This document shows positions 18,105 through 26,472 of a DNA stretch of 64,000 bases, piece by piece; position 1 is the first letter of the stretch, and every line of letters starts with the position of its first letter. Position numbers and translations under genes: made by a program. Location of the stretch: positions 305,844 through 369,843 of the forward strand of contig NZ_LUHJ01000061.1 of the NCBI RefSeq assembly GCF_001597745.1, in the 5' to 3' direction. The stretch comes from Anabaena sp. 4-3. Lineage in GTDB: Bacteria > Cyanobacteriota > Cyanobacteriia > Cyanobacteriales > Nostocaceae. The notes beneath the pieces were generated by a model. That model worked only from the letters and a program-made list of their open reading frames with translations. It did not search any database and had not been told where the DNA came from.

Positions 18105-19121
18105 GTGATTCGGAATCATGTCGGACTGAGAAAAGGTAGACTACAAAATGGGCTTCTATCCTTAATGACTTTGCTAATGTTGTCATTGGCAGTTGGCTGT
18201 AACCAATCAAATACCAATCAGGGAACAGCTACCGAACAGTCACCAACAGCCCAATCAGCCGCCCAGCCATCAGTACAACAGCCGAAGACTAAAGTAGTAG
18301 CGACAATTTTACCCATGTATTTGTTTACCAAAGCGGTGGCTGGGGATGCCGCAGATGTAGAACTTTTAATACCGCCAAATGTGGATGTACATGAGTATCA
18401 AGGGACACCAGCAAATGTCCAGGCGATCGCTCAAGCTGATGTATTAGTCAAAAATGGGTTAGGATTAGAAGAATTTCTTACAGATATAGTCAAAAATGCC
18501 CAAAATAGCAAATTAAAAGAAATTAACGCCAGTGCTGCCATTAAACCGGTAAATGAAATCTCACCAGTTGTCAAAGCTACAAAAAGCGAACACAGCCATG
18601 ACCATAACCATGCGGAAGGTAATCCCCATGTTTGGCTAGATCCGGTTTTAGCAAAACAGCAAGTCACAAATATTCGTGATGGATTAATTACTGCTGACCC
18701 AGCTAATCAAGCTACTTATGAAGCTAATGCGGCGGCTTATATTCAAGAATTAGAAAATCTGAATAACGAATTTCAGCAGACATTACAAAAAACGCCTAAC
18801 TGTACGTTTGTCACCTTTCATGATGCCTATCCATATCTAGCACAAAGGTATAACCTCAAACAAGTAGCTGTAGTAGAAATTCCTGAAGATCAGCTTTCTC
18901 CCGCCGATGTGCAGAATACCATAAATGCAGTTAGAAAGTACAATGTTAAAGCCTTGTTTGGCGAACCAGGAATAGACAATAAATTACTCAAGAGTTTATC
19001 CCAAGATTTGAAGTTAACTTTGCGATCGCTCAACACTTTGGAATCTGGCGAACAAAACCCACAATATTATTTCGAGGCGATGAGAAGCAACTTACAAAAT
19101 CTAGCAGCAGCTTGTCAGTAA
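18105..19121 (+). CDS. znuA: Zinc ABC transporter, substrate-binding lipoprotein
   Basis: A cluster A-I metal-binding protein of 338 residues that captures Zn(II) in the periplasm for ZnuBC. The lipoprotein signal ends at LAVG-Cys32. A His-rich loop (HSHDHNH, residues 163-169) is the hallmark of zinc rather than manganese binders. Further ligands lie in NPHVWLDP, FHDAYPYLA and FGEPGID. I chose the GTG at 18105 because GGGGG lies a few bases upstream and a TATAAT at 18070-18075 would place the transcript start after the open GTG at 18078. znuC follows 95 bases downstream. Confidence 0.92.
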   Translation: MIRNHVGLRKGRLQNGLLSLMTLLMLSLAVGCNQSNTNQGTATEQSPTAQSAAQPSVQQPKTKVVATILPMYLFTKAVAGDAADVELLIPPNVDVHEYQGTPANVQAIAQADVLVKNGLGLEEFLTDIVKNAQNSKLKEINASAAIKPVNEISPVVKATKSEHSHDHNHAEGNPHVWLDPVLAKQQVTNIRDGLITADPANQATYEANAAAYIQELENLNNEFQQTLQKTPNCTFVTFHDAYPYLAQRYNLKQVAVVEIPEDQLSPADVQNTINAVRKYNVKALFGEPGIDNKLLKSLSQDLKLTLRSLNTLESGEQNPQYYFEAMRSNLQNLAAACQ

Positions 19122-19216
19122 CTATTAGTTCTTAATTATCCATCATCACAACCACGTCGCAGCAATTCGCATCTCAAAACGGCGTAAGCTAAGTTACCAA
19201 CTAATCACCCAGGAAG

Positions 19217-19993
19217 ATGACATCGCCAATTCTCAAAGTTGAGGGATTAACTGTATATCAAGGTAGTTATTTAGCTATTCGGGATGTTTCTTTTGAAATC
19301 ATGCCAGGTACGGATACAGCTATAGTAGGGCCTAATGGTGCTGGTAAAAGCACTTTGGTAAAAGCAGTTTTAGATTTAATTCCCCGCAGTAGCGGTAGGA
19401 TTGAAATTTTTGGTCGTCCCATAGCTAGGCTAGGAAGTTTACGCCATCTTTTAGGTTACATGGCGCAAAATTTGATTTTTGATCGCAGTTTTCCCATTTC
19501 TGTGAAGGAGTTGGTAGGGCTAGGATGGGTATCTCAAGACCAAAATCAGCATAATTATTTCTTTTTATCTAGACTAGGTACCCAAAACCGAGAGAAATCA
19601 ATAGCAGTTACGGAAGCTTTAAGGCGAACTGATACTTACCATTTGCAAAATCAAGCTATTGGGACTCTCAGTGGTGGACAACTGAAGCGGGTGTTGCTAG
19701 CTTATTGTTTGGTGATGCCGAGAAAACTCTTGATATTAGATGAAGCCTTTGCTGGCGTTGATATGCAAGGTGCAGCAGATTTTTATGCTTTACTGCATGA
19801 ATTAAAGCAACAAGAGGGTTGGACTGTATTACAAGTTTCCCATGATATTGATATGGTCAGTCGGCACTGCGATCGCGTCCTGTGCTTAAACCAAACCGTT
19901 GTTTGTACTGGGCAGCCAGAAGTTGCGCTTTCCCCACAAAACCTGTTAGCAACTTATGGGCCTGGATTTAGCCGTTACCAGCATCATCACTAA
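19217..19993 (+). CDS. znuC: Zinc ABC transporter ATP-binding protein
   Basis: A 258-residue ABC ATPase. Walker A is GPNGAGKST (about residues 36-44), the signature is LSGGQLKRV, and Walker B is LLILDEAFAGVD, with the switch His in VSHDID. It energises ZnuB-mediated zinc import at the cytoplasmic membrane. It is the second gene after znuA on the same strand. The permease gene does not follow directly; a divergent regulator gene and a repeat intervene. Confidence 0.93.
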   Translation: MTSPILKVEGLTVYQGSYLAIRDVSFEIMPGTDTAIVGPNGAGKSTLVKAVLDLIPRSSGRIEIFGRPIARLGSLRHLLGYMAQNLIFDRSFPISVKELVGLGWVSQDQNQHNYFFLSRLGTQNREKSIAVTEALRRTDTYHLQNQAIGTLSGGQLKRVLLAYCLVMPRKLLILDEAFAGVDMQGAADFYALLHELKQQEGWTVLQVSHDIDMVSRHCDRVLCLNQTVVCTGQPEVALSPQNLLATYGPGFSRYQHHH

Positions 19994-20012
19994 AGATTCT
20001 TCCCAGACTCTT

Positions 20013-20078
20013 GTAGGATGCGTCAGAGTAGATTATTTGCTAACTCTCGACAGATTTGTGACATCTGACGCACCCTAC
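20013..20078. repeat. GTAGGRTGCGTCAG palindromic repeat
   Basis: Inverted ends GTAGGATGCGTCAG and CTGACGCACCCTAC enclose about 38 bp. It is the same family as at 2518, 2598 and 12211. Located between the znuC stop and the regulator stop, it could serve as a bidirectional transcript end. Confidence 0.78.
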
Positions 20079-20118
20079 TAATGTACCAGTAGCGTCAGTC
20101 CTGATTCTGCAAACTTGA

Positions 20119-20481
20119 TTATTCATCTTTTTCATCTAAGTGTTCAGCTACCGCCTGATAAAGATGAAAAATATGATTATCGTGCAGACGATAAAACACA
20201 TTTCGTCCTTGTTTGCGGTAACTCACTAAACGCATAGCCCGTAAGTTGCGTAGCTGATGCGAAACAGCAGATTCACTCATTTCTAGTAATGCGGCTAAAT
20301 CGCCTACACACAGTTCTTTTTTCGCTAAAAAAGACAGAATTCTCAGGCGATTTGCATCTCCCAAAAAGCTAAAAAAATCTGCCATGCGCTGGGCTTTGTC
20401 AGTAGTGAGAACCTCATCTGCTAATTTTTGCTCAATACTACTATCGATATCTATACTCCACCTGACTTTCGATTGAATCAT
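20119..20481 (-). CDS. ArsR/SmtB family metal-sensing repressor
   Basis: A 120-residue winged-helix repressor very close to SmtB/ZiaR. The DNA-recognition helix is in [31 protein letters not shown]. The alpha-5 zinc site is complete: Asp101-x-His103 and His114-x2-Glu117. The alpha-3 region has ELCVGDLA with a single Cys58, as in SmtB, rather than the ELCVCDL of ArsR/CadC. It should release DNA when it binds Zn(II). It lies between znuC and znuB in opposite orientation and diverges from znuB across 144 bases. Its targets (efflux, metallothionein, itself or znuB) cannot be fixed from sequence. Confidence 0.9.
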   Translation of the reverse strand: MIQSKVRWSIDIDSSIEQKLADEVLTTDKAQRMADFFSFLGDANRLRILSFLAKKELCVGDLAALLEMSESAVSHQLRNLRAMRLVSYRKQGRNVFYRLHDNHIFHLYQAVAEHLDEKDE

Positions 20482-20625
20482 TATGGTTAATTGAACTCAA
20501 ATCATTTATATGAAAAAATGTGAAGAATAATTTGATTTTTTGTTGAGAAATTTGTGCTTAATCCTATAAACATAAATAATTATATACTCTATATTGACTA
20601 TTAAAAATTGTAAAAATATAACTTG

Positions 20626-21495
20626 ATGTATCGAATTTATGATTACCAGATGAATTGGTTAGCTGTAACCAGTGGGTCTGACTTGATGAGTTTGTTACAG
20701 TTTCCCTTTATGCAGCGTGCGATCGCCGGTGCGGTGTTGATGGGTGTGCTGGGGGGTTTGCTAGGCGGTTTTGTGATTTTACGACAGTTATCATTTTTCA
20801 GTCATGCTGTTAGCCATGCAGCCTTGGTAGGTGTAGCCTTGGGAGTGCTGCTACAGTTAAATCCAACTTGGATGCTGTTGCCCTTTACGTTGGTTTTTGG
20901 TGTGATAGTCCTGTACGTAATTGATAAAACCGATTTAGCCAGCGATAGCGTACTCAGTATCATTCTCTCAGGAGCATTAGCGATCGGTGTGATTCTTGCC
21001 AGTCTTATTCAAGGGTATCGCGGTAACTTAATGGGTGTGTTGTTTGGCGATATTCTGGCTATAGATACCACAGACTTGATTTTGACGCTGCTTGTGCTGG
21101 TAGCCAGTAGTATCTTCTTACTATCAACCCTCAGACAGCAAATTTTGTTAACCCTCAACCTAGATGTAGCAAAAGTCCAAGGTATTCCCGTCCAACTTTA
21201 CCGCTATGGGTTTGTAGTCTTGCTGTCATTAGCTGTAGCTGTAGCGATTAAAGCTGTGGGGGTTTTGCTAGTCAACGCCTTTTTAGTCATACCTGCTTCC
21301 ACAGCCAAATTAATGAGTCACCACTTTAGCCGCTTTCTCTGGATATCAATGATAGTCGGTTCGAGTAGCAGCATTGCGGGTATAGTCGTATCCGGTGCTT
21401 TTAACCTCGCATCAGGCCCTAGTATAGTGCTTGTCCAGTTTCTTTTATTCGTGGCTGTTTTCACCTGGGTTAAGTGGCGTTGGAAATCAGCATAA
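20626..21495 (+). CDS. znuB: Zinc ABC transporter permease
   Basis: A 289-residue ABC-3 family permease with about eight hydrophobic helices. It contains the family blocks GGLLGGFVILRQLSFFSHAVSHAALVGVALG, DLASDSVLSIILSGALAIG, and AVAVAIKAVGVLLVNAFLVIPA. It forms the membrane channel of ZnuABC. Start choice is open: ATG at 20626, a TTG three bases earlier, or ATG at 20650 (MNWLAV); none has a strong ribosome binding site. Separation from znuAC by a divergent regulator suggests its own promoter in the AT-rich 20482-20625 gap, where I see no good Zur box. Confidence 0.9.
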   Translation: MYRIYDYQMNWLAVTSGSDLMSLLQFPFMQRAIAGAVLMGVLGGLLGGFVILRQLSFFSHAVSHAALVGVALGVLLQLNPTWMLLPFTLVFGVIVLYVIDKTDLASDSVLSIILSGALAIGVILASLIQGYRGNLMGVLFGDILAIDTTDLILTLLVLVASSIFLLSTLRQQILLTLNLDVAKVQGIPVQLYRYGFVVLLSLAVAVAIKAVGVLLVNAFLVIPASTAKLMSHHFSRFLWISMIVGSSSSIAGIVVSGAFNLASGPSIVLVQFLLFVAVFTWVKWRWKSA

Positions 21496-21582
21496 TTTTT
21501 TTCCGCAACCCCTTGTCAAATCATTTTTAGTTCGCTAAGATTAGTAATCGTGGCAAGCAAATAAAGCAAACAAAAAGCCCTC

Positions 21583-21655
<73 letters not shown>

Positions 21656-21661
21656 CTCCTC

Positions 21662-21697
21662 AAAACCCCTTGAAACTAAAGGTTTCAAGGGGTTTTT
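21662..21697 (+). terminator. Terminator after tRNA-Phe
   Basis: A perfect 15-bp stem, AAAACCCCTTGAAAC / GTTTCAAGGGGTTTT, with loop TAAAG, begins seven bases after the tRNA and ends in a T-run. Confidence 0.95.
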
Positions 21698-21714
21698 GAT
21701 TTATAGTTAGTGGG

Positions 21715-21850
21715 GTTGGAAACCAAAATTGGGTGTAAATTGGGTGTAAATTGGGTGTAAAAGACTGAGATTTAGAGAACAGATGTAGTGTTTAGGCTGG
21801 CTGGAAAGCAAAATTGGGTGTAAATTGGGTGTAAATTTGGGTGTAAAAGA
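21715..21850. repeat. AATTGGGTGTA direct repeats, possible integrase arm sites
   Basis: Two blocks, each with three in-phase 11-bp copies of AATTGGGTGTA (from about 21728 and from about 21811; the last copy has one extra T). Each block is preceded by TGGAAA(C/G)CA, so a segment of about 50 bp is duplicated. They lie between tRNA-Phe and the remnant integrase gene, where arm-type sites of a tRNA-targeting integrase would be expected. Confidence 0.7.
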
Positions 21851-21885
21851 GTTAGAGTAGAAGCATAATTACACCTTTTAAAGCG

Positions 21886-22250
21886 ATGTTCTCTCAGACT
21901 TCTACAGATCGGGCATCTAGGGGTTCTGTCTCCATCATTAACTCTCATGAGCGGTTGCAGTTAAGGTTCAGATATGAGGGGAAGCGTTATTACATATCTA
22001 CGGGTTTAACTGATACACCAAGTAACCGAAAATTAGCTGAAACTAAGGCATCTGAGATTGAGCAAGATATACTCTGCAAGGAATTGGACTTAACTCTACA
22101 GAAGTACCAACCTCATTCTGTTCTGAGTACGATTACATCCATTACACCCATCAAGAAGCCCAAACCGGATTTAGACGAACTTTGGGAGAAGTATAGCGAG
22201 TTCAAAAAACCTCAAGTTAGTCCTAGTACCTTCGCTAAAGATTTTACCAA
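21886..22250 (+). pseudogene. Tyrosine integrase, N-terminal fragment
   Basis: About 120 residues of a phage-type tyrosine recombinase: the arm-binding domain (RGSVSIINSHERLQLRFRY, EGKRYYISTGLTDTPSNRKL) and the start of the core-binding domain (LWEKYSEFKKPQVSPSTFAKDF). The frame then runs into the left end of a TnpB transposon and continues out of context to 22365. The C-terminal part is found at 23621-23872. The central segment with the first catalytic Arg and the Lys is absent, so the gene is dead. Position beside tRNA-Phe fits a former integrative element. Confidence 0.85.
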
Positions 22251-22276
22251 GAAACTGGGTCTAAAGCCTCGTCCTT

Positions 22277-22414
22277 CTAGGACGGCTTTTCTTCCTGAAG
22301 TCTATCAATCCAGTCTTCAATTAACTGAGTCATTGTTTTGCGTTTTTGCTTGGCAACCCTTCTGAGTTTTTCAAGCCTTTCTGGATTAACTCGAATACTT
22401 AATCTTTCTTTCAT
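22277..22414 (-). CDS. Small ribbon-helix-helix protein of the TnpB element
   Basis: A 45-residue frame, MKERLSIRVNPERLEK followed by LRRVAKQKRKTMTQLIEDWIDRLQEEKPS in shortened context. A beta strand (RLSIRVN) and two helices match the MetJ/Arc/CopG fold. It diverges from tnpB with 46 bases between the two starts. Its stop codon lies within the left-end hairpin, so it belongs to the transposon. It may repress tnpB or control transposition; that is inference. Confidence 0.7.
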   Translation of the reverse strand: MKERLSIRVNPERLEKLRRVAKQKRKTMTQLIEDWIDRLQEEKPS

Positions 22415-22460
22415 TGAATATATCTACCCAATGGCTATCCAGTTGTGCTATAAGGATAGC

Positions 22461-23585
22461 ATGAAAACACTAAAGTTTAAGCTGTACGAACACAAAAGGA
22501 ATAGATACCTCAAACGGATGATTAACACCGCAGGGGTAATCTACAACCATTGCATCGCTCTACATAAACGGTACTACCGGATGTGGGGTAAACACTTAAA
22601 CTGTGCAAAATTTCAGTCACATATTGCCAAATTAAGAAAACATAATTCTTTTTGGCAATCAGTAGGTTCTCAAGCAGTACAAGATATTTGCCAGAGAATT
22701 GAAAAAGCATACCAATTATTCTTTAAACACAACAAAAAAGGAGTTAGACCACCGGGATTTAAAAAGGTCAAAAAGTACAAATCATTCACCCTTAAACAGG
22801 CTGGTTATAAATTTCTGGGTGGGAATAGAGTAAAAATTGGAAACCGGATATATCAATTTTGGAAGTCTAGAGAAATAGAAGGGAAAATTAAAACACTGAC
22901 CATTAAACGGACTGCATTAGGTGAAATGTTTATGGTTATTGTAGTCGATAATGAGCCAGAACCAGAAATCAAATCAATGACTGGTAAAATAGCGGGGTTT
23001 GATTTTGGACTTAAAGCTTTCCTAAACTGCTCTGACGGAACTAAGATTGATTCACCGGAATTTTTAAAACAATCTCTAAACACCATCAAGAAAGCCAGCA
23101 AAAATCACTCCAAAAAGATGAAAGGTTCAAACAACAGAGAAAGAGCTAGAAAGAATTTAGTTCGTAGACACGAAGATGTTTGTAACCGCAGACGTGATTG
23201 GTTTTGGAAGTTAGCTCACATCTTAACTAATAAGTTTGATATTTTGTGTTTTGAAACCCTGAACCTCAAGGGAATGCAACGACTTTGGGGTAGAAAAATA
23301 TCAGACTTGGCTTTTGGGGAATTTCTGAAAATACTAGAATGGGTTGCCAAGAAGAAAAATAAACAAGTAGTTTATATAGACCAGTGGTATCCATCAAGTA
23401 AAACTTGTTCTTGTTGTGGCTATGTTCTAGAAAATCTAGATTTATCTGTTAGACAGTGGCGTTGTCCATCATGTAATTCCGTGAATGGACGTGATGAAAA
23501 TGCTGCTAAAAATATTCAAATGGTTGGGGCATCAACCATTGGGTTAGGTGATGTGAGACTGGCTATGCCAGCAATCGCTGTTTGA
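22461..23585 (+). CDS. tnpB: TnpB RNA-guided nuclease (OrfB of IS200/IS605 type)
   Basis: A 374-residue TnpB. The catalytic RuvC triad is intact: Asp181 (GFDFGLKAF), Glu265 (CFETLNLKGM) and Asp345 (GRDENAAKN). The zinc finger has Cys316, Cys319, Cys335 and Cys338 (SCCG and CPSC). TnpB proteins are known RNA-guided DNA endonucleases that use an omega RNA from the element's right end. The ATG at 22461 is preceded by AAGGAT at good spacing; the frame is open back to 22338 but that part overlaps the divergent gene. No frameshift is seen, so the protein is probably functional. Confidence 0.93.
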   Translation: MKTLKFKLYEHKRNRYLKRMINTAGVIYNHCIALHKRYYRMWGKHLNCAKFQSHIAKLRKHNSFWQSVGSQAVQDICQRIEKAYQLFFKHNKKGVRPPGFKKVKKYKSFTLKQAGYKFLGGNRVKIGNRIYQFWKSREIEGKIKTLTIKRTALGEMFMVIVVDNEPEPEIKSMTGKIAGFDFGLKAFLNCSDGTKIDSPEFLKQSLNTIKKASKNHSKKMKGSNNRERARKNLVRRHEDVCNRRRDWFWKLAHILTNKFDILCFETLNLKGMQRLWGRKISDLAFGEFLKILEWVAKKKNKQVVYIDQWYPSSKTCSCCGYVLENLDLSVRQWRCPSCNSVNGRDENAAKNIQMVGASTIGLGDVRLAMPAIAV

Positions 23586-23640
23586 CCCCAGAATCCCCAC
23601 CCTTTTAGGGTGGGGAGTATGTCAACAGTCCAAAAGGAAA
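23540..23640 (+). ncRNA. Candidate omega (right-end) RNA of the TnpB element
   Basis: By analogy with characterised TnpB elements, a guide RNA should span the 3-prime end of tnpB and the right-end hairpin (23596-23616), with the guide starting at the element boundary, here about 23628. The hairpin is seen; the transcript is inferred. Confidence 0.45.
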
Positions 23641-23872
23641 ATTTCTCGACCAACACAACTTTTCTAATCGTGCATGGAAGACAATCTTAGCTAAATGTGG
23701 GATTTCCTATCGTAAGAGCTACCAGACACGACATACTTTTATCAGTTTGTGCGTAGAGTCACATATTAACAGCACAGCAATCGGGCGATGGACTGGAACA
23801 TCCACAAAGATGATAGACAAGCACTATGCTGCTACTAACTTTACAAATTTGAGACCACCTGAACTTTCCTGA
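23621..23872 (+). pseudogene. Tyrosine integrase, C-terminal fragment
   Basis: In frame to the TGA at 23870-23872 the sequence encodes about 83 residues: SPKGKFLDQHNFSNRAWKTI, then YQTRHTFISL (catalytic Arg-His box), GRWTGTSTKM, and the nucleophile Tyr in DKHYAATNF. It has no start codon or ribosome binding site of its own. It continues the gene begun at 21886, with the middle third lost. Confidence 0.85.
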
Positions 23873-23999
23873 AGTACCCCGACCTGTTTAGCTAAACTCG
23901 CTAACCTCAAGCAGTAGTATCAAGGCGATCGCTTTCACTTCGCACCACTCCACTAGAATAGATATATATTGCGAATTGTATAGTTAGGGATTAGCTGTG

Positions 24000-25019
24000 A
24001 TGGCTCCCGCCGTTTTAATTCAAAATCTACAAAAACGCTACGGCACTGTTGAAGCTGTCAAAGACGTATCCTTTCAAGTAGAGTCAGGAGAAATCTTTGG
24101 TTTACTAGGCCCTAACGGTGCTGGTAAAACAACCACTCTGCGTGCTTTGTGTACCCTCACAACTCCAGATGCAGGTAAAATCGAAGTATCTGGGATTTCT
24201 GTATTGGATAACCCCAGAGTAGCCAGACAACGGCTAGGCTATGTAGCTCAAGAAGTCGCCTTAGATAAAGTGCTGACTGGAAGAGAACTGCTGCAATTGC
24301 AAGCCGCCCTTTATCATCTCCCAGGCGCAGTAGCCAAACAGCGAATTGAGACAGTTTTAGACTTACTCGGTTTACAAGAATACGCCGATAAAAAAACCGG
24401 AACTTACTCTGGCGGTTTACGCAAGCGTCTAGACTTGGCGGCTGGGTTACTTCATGCACCGGATGTTTTGGTGCTAGATGAGCCGACTGTGGGACTTGAC
24501 ATAGAAAGCCGTTTTGTGGTATGGGAATTCCTGCGGAAGTTGCGGGCGGCTGGGACAACGGTGGTGATTACCAGTCATTATCTCGAAGAGATTGACGCAT
24601 TAGCCGATCGCGTCGCCATTATTGACCGTGGTGTTGTCATCGCCAATGGTACACCCTCACAGTTAAAAGACAAAGTAGGGGGCGATCGCATCACCTTACG
24701 TATCCGCGAATTTTCCCCCACCCAAGAAGCAGAAACAGCCAAAGCCCTGCTACAAACCTTGCCATTTGTCCAAGAAATCATCATCAACACGGCTCAAGGT
24801 AATTCCCTCAACTTGGTAGTCCAACCGCAAAATGATGCCTTGATTACCATTCAGCAATCGCTCAATGATGCAGGTTTACCCATTTTTGGCATTGCTCAAT
24901 CCCGTCCCAGCCTAGATGATGTTTATCTGGCAGCTACAGGACGCACCCTTTTAGATGCAGAACTAGCAGCAGTCGCCAACCGTGATCCTAAAGCTGAGAA
25001 AAAGCAGAATATGAGATAG
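24000..25019 (+). CDS. ABC-2 type transporter ATP-binding protein (DrrA-like)
   Basis: A 339-residue ABC ATPase of the drug/lipid exporter (DrrA/CcmA-like) class. Walker A is GPNGAGKTT, the signature is YSGGLRKRLDLA, and Walker B is VLVLDEPTVGLD, with ITSHYLEEID downstream. A C-terminal extension of about 100 residues (ITLRIREFSPTQEAE to LDDVYLAATGRTL) is typical of DrrA. An in-frame GTG lies directly before the ATG. The permease gene follows 106 bases later, giving a two-component exporter of unknown substrate. Confidence 0.9.
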   Translation: MAPAVLIQNLQKRYGTVEAVKDVSFQVESGEIFGLLGPNGAGKTTTLRALCTLTTPDAGKIEVSGISVLDNPRVARQRLGYVAQEVALDKVLTGRELLQLQAALYHLPGAVAKQRIETVLDLLGLQEYADKKTGTYSGGLRKRLDLAAGLLHAPDVLVLDEPTVGLDIESRFVVWEFLRKLRAAGTTVVITSHYLEEIDALADRVAIIDRGVVIANGTPSQLKDKVGGDRITLRIREFSPTQEAETAKALLQTLPFVQEIIINTAQGNSLNLVVQPQNDALITIQQSLNDAGLPIFGIAQSRPSLDDVYLAATGRTLLDAELAAVANRDPKAEKKQNMR

Positions 25020-25125
25020 GGATTGGGGACTGGGGACTGGGGACTGGGTGATCAATACCCTATTCCCTATTCTCTATTCCCAATGCCCAATGCCCTATTC
25101 CCAATGCCCTATTCCCAAAATCATT

Positions 25126-26013
25126 ATGAGTGTAACCCCTAAATCTGATATCAATTGGCAACAAATTACAGCACCTCAAGACTACTCACCTGCTGCACCT
25201 AACTTTTTGGGTGAAATAGTCCAAGAAACCCTGGCTTTAACTCGTCGTTTATTTATTCAATTACAACGCCGCCCCTCGACTTTATTGGCTGGGATTATTC
25301 AGCCTGTAATGTGGTTGGTGTTGTTTGGTGCGTTGTTCCAAAATGCACCTAAAGGTTTATTTGGCAGTACGACAAATTACGGACAGTTTTTAGCGGCTGG
25401 TGTCATCGTATTTACCGCCTTTGCTGGGGCTTTAAATGCTGGCTTACCTGTGATGTTTGACCGGGAATTCGGCTTTTTGAATCGCTTGTTAGTCGCTCCT
25501 TTAGCTTCCCGGTTTTCCATTGTCTTCGCTTCGGCAATCTTTATTGTCAGCCAAAGCTTACTGCAAGCAGCCGTAATAGTTGGTGCAGCAGCATTTCTCG
25601 GCGCAGGACTACCCGATGTAGCGGGATTGGGTGCGATCGCACTCATCGTATTTCTGTTAGCCTTGGGTGTAACAGCAATTTCTTTGGGTTTGGCTTTTGC
25701 CCTACCTGGACACATTGAATTAATTGCTGTAATTTTCGTCACTAACCTGCCCTTACTGTTTGCCAGCACAGCCTTAGCACCTTTATCTTTCATGCCCAAG
25801 TGGTTGCAAGTTGTCGCTACCCTCAACCCTCTGAGTTACGCCATTGAACCAATTCGCTATCTCTACACTCACAGTGAGTGGAGTTTAGGAAACGTAGTCA
25901 TGCAAGCTCCTTGGGGTGATATTACCTTTGGTGGCGCATTATTAATCTTGTTCGGCTTTGCTGTAGTAGCTTTGTTGAGCATTCAGCCCCAACTTCGCCG
26001 AACTCTTGCATAA
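25126..26013 (+). CDS. ABC-2 type transporter permease
   Basis: A 295-residue ABC-2 permease with about six membrane helices: GIIQPVMWLVLFGALFQN, QFLAAGVIVFTAFAGAL, then the segments through FVTNLPLLFASTALAPL and the final ALLILFGFAVVALLSI. MFDREFGFLNRLLVAPL is the usual coupling-helix block. I start at ATG 25126 (MSVTPKSDINW). The frame is open upstream to 25048 only because TATTCCCAATGCC repeats happen to lack stops. It pairs with the preceding ATPase gene. Confidence 0.88.
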   Translation: MSVTPKSDINWQQITAPQDYSPAAPNFLGEIVQETLALTRRLFIQLQRRPSTLLAGIIQPVMWLVLFGALFQNAPKGLFGSTTNYGQFLAAGVIVFTAFAGALNAGLPVMFDREFGFLNRLLVAPLASRFSIVFASAIFIVSQSLLQAAVIVGAAAFLGAGLPDVAGLGAIALIVFLLALGVTAISLGLAFALPGHIELIAVIFVTNLPLLFASTALAPLSFMPKWLQVVATLNPLSYAIEPIRYLYTHSEWSLGNVVMQAPWGDITFGGALLILFGFAVVALLSIQPQLRRTLA

Positions 26014-26043
26014 GATAAAAGCAGGATGGTGTGAAAGGAATCT

Positions 26044-26418
26044 ATGCAAAAATCAATTTCAACAGTTACTAAACTTTTCTTAGCCAGCATCGCTGGTATT
26101 ACCTTTGCTTCCCAGCCTAGCTTTGCTCAACTAGGCACTGTCGATGCTGGTGGCAATAATTCAGAGCAACAAAATAATCTCGACTTTAGCTCTGGCAATT
26201 TCAATATGTTTAACCTGATACATCAAGCCACCTTCGGCACTAGCTCATGGAATGCTAGTCAGCAAGGTGAACAACTTGATGAAGCAGCAAAAGCATTCCG
26301 AGAGAGGCAAAATCAAGCCATTGGCAATAATCAGCAGCAGGGACAGACACCCGCTATTTTGCCCATCATTATCAAGCCCAGCGTTACCCAACCAGTCGTT
26401 ACACCCCCAGCCCAGTGA
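26044..26418 (+). CDS. Secreted small protein, unknown
   Basis: A 124-residue protein with a clear signal peptide (KLFLASIAGITFASQPSFA, cleavage after about residue 28) and a polar, Gln/Asn-rich mature part (AGGNNSEQQNNLDFSSGNF, RQNQAIGNNQQQGQ), ending in a Pro/Val-rich tail. No family recognised. It starts 30 bases after the ABC permease and GAAAGGA precedes the ATG, so it may share that transcript. Confidence 0.65.
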   Translation: MQKSISTVTKLFLASIAGITFASQPSFAQLGTVDAGGNNSEQQNNLDFSSGNFNMFNLIHQATFGTSSWNASQQGEQLDEAAKAFRERQNQAIGNNQQQGQTPAILPIIIKPSVTQPVVTPPAQ

Positions 26419-26426
26419 TGAGTAAT

Positions 26427-26464
26427 GAGTGCTGAGTCAGAAGTAAAAATACTACTCAGCACTC
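26427..26464. terminator. Bidirectional hairpin between convergent genes
   Basis: GAGTGCTGAGT (26427-26437) and ACTCAGCACTC (26454-26464) form a perfect 11-bp stem between the rightward small secreted protein gene and the leftward peroxiredoxin gene. The same arms recur, farther apart, at 48897-48907 and 48961-48971. Confidence 0.65.
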
Positions 26465-26472
26465 ACCACTAA

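Larger units (their letters stand above)
22250..23628. mobile_element. IS200/IS605-type element carrying tnpB without tnpA
   Basis: The element interrupts the integrase gene. Its left end has an imperfect hairpin (AAAGCC...GTCC TTCTA GGAC...GGCTTT, 22263-22288) and its right end a perfect one (CCCCACCC TTTT AGGGTGGGG, about 23596-23616) followed by AGTATGTCAA. It holds a divergent ribbon-helix-helix gene and an intact tnpB but no Y1 transposase. It would therefore need help in trans to move. Exact boundaries were inferred from where integrase similarity stops and resumes and are uncertain by about 10 bases. Confidence 0.82.

Noticed and set aside
21715..21850. CRISPR or iteron origin from the AATTGGGTGTA copies
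   Set aside because: Copies are contiguous without spacers and no replication initiator is nearby; position beside an integrase fits arm-type sites better.
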